NCBI GenBank assembly: GCA_017549025.1
Contig: JAFYWB010000050.1
Span: 1 to 54,265 of the forward strand
Reading direction: 5' to 3'
Length of the DNA: 54,265 nt
From: Treponema sp.
GTDB lineage: Bacteria; Spirochaetota; Spirochaetia; Treponematales; Treponemataceae
Made by a program: the position numbers and the translations under genes
Notes under the pieces: model-generated
Seen by the model: the letters and a program-made list of their open reading frames with translations, nothing else
Databases searched by the model: none
What the model was told of the DNA's origin: nothing
Shown here: one piece after another, positions 54,253 to 54,265 of the stretch
Layout of the letters: the number at the start of each line of letters is the position of its first letter
Numbering within the stretch: position 1 is the first letter of the stretch

Positions 54253-54265
54253 TTTTTACACCTCC

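Overview
The window looks like a chromosomal segment of a Treponema-type spirochaete. Supporting signs are a class I (archaeal-type) lysyl-tRNA synthetase, the block tRNA-Thr / rpmG / tRNA-Trp / secE / nusG / rplKAJL / rpoBC / rpsL / rpsG, an Asn at the RpoB position equivalent to E. coli Ser531, and several chemotaxis genes. The species cannot be named from sequence alone.

Layout. 1-13450 is housekeeping and envelope DNA: the 5' part of cheR, a low-molecular-weight phosphatase, purC, a chemoreceptor, an M29 aminopeptidase, citrate synthase, RNase Y, a GGDEF protein with a small outer-membrane-like protein, and an ABC importer of the TrpX type with a half-size EamA transporter inside it. 13485-20455 is an accessory region that becomes clearly AT-rich inside the first gene. 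It holds a one-polypeptide restriction-modification enzyme with a replaced specificity half, the stranded 3' end of the older version, a membrane protein, Bro-N and KilA-N proteins, a frameshifted DUF4268 gene, and three copies of a hairpin-containing repeat between the genes. 20458-27926 returns to core DNA: a candidate small structured RNA, lysS, a membrane protein, malQ under a LacI-type operator, a two-component system, and a secreted FAS1-like protein. 28060-33270 is a second AT-rich island with an AAA+ ATPase, a coiled-coil/DnaJ-zinc protein, a lipoprotein and decayed recombinase and transposase pieces, ending at a tRNA gene (anticodon CAT). 33277-47314 carries that tRNA, a DUF4491 protein, thiol peroxidase, a 50-residue ORF, and the large transcription/translation operon, all on the minus strand. 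47368-54252 holds a MacAB/TolC-like tripartite exporter, an antitoxin-like protein overlapping a membrane protein, and a MATE exporter.

How parts fit. The ribosomal/RNA polymerase block has a strong promoter before tRNA-Thr (TTGACA-17-TATAGT), stem-loops between rplJ, rplL and rpoB that could set relative output, and a separate promoter for rpsL-rpsG. Most core genes have clear Shine-Dalgarno sequences. Three plus-strand genes (the restriction-modification gene, lysS and the gene after it) instead have a -10 box 6-8 bases before the ATG and look leaderless.

The most unusual items are the specificity-cassette replacement with its relic, the repeat that supplies the same last codons to two unrelated genes, the small RNA with mutually exclusive folds before lysS, and the antitoxin/membrane-protein overlap.
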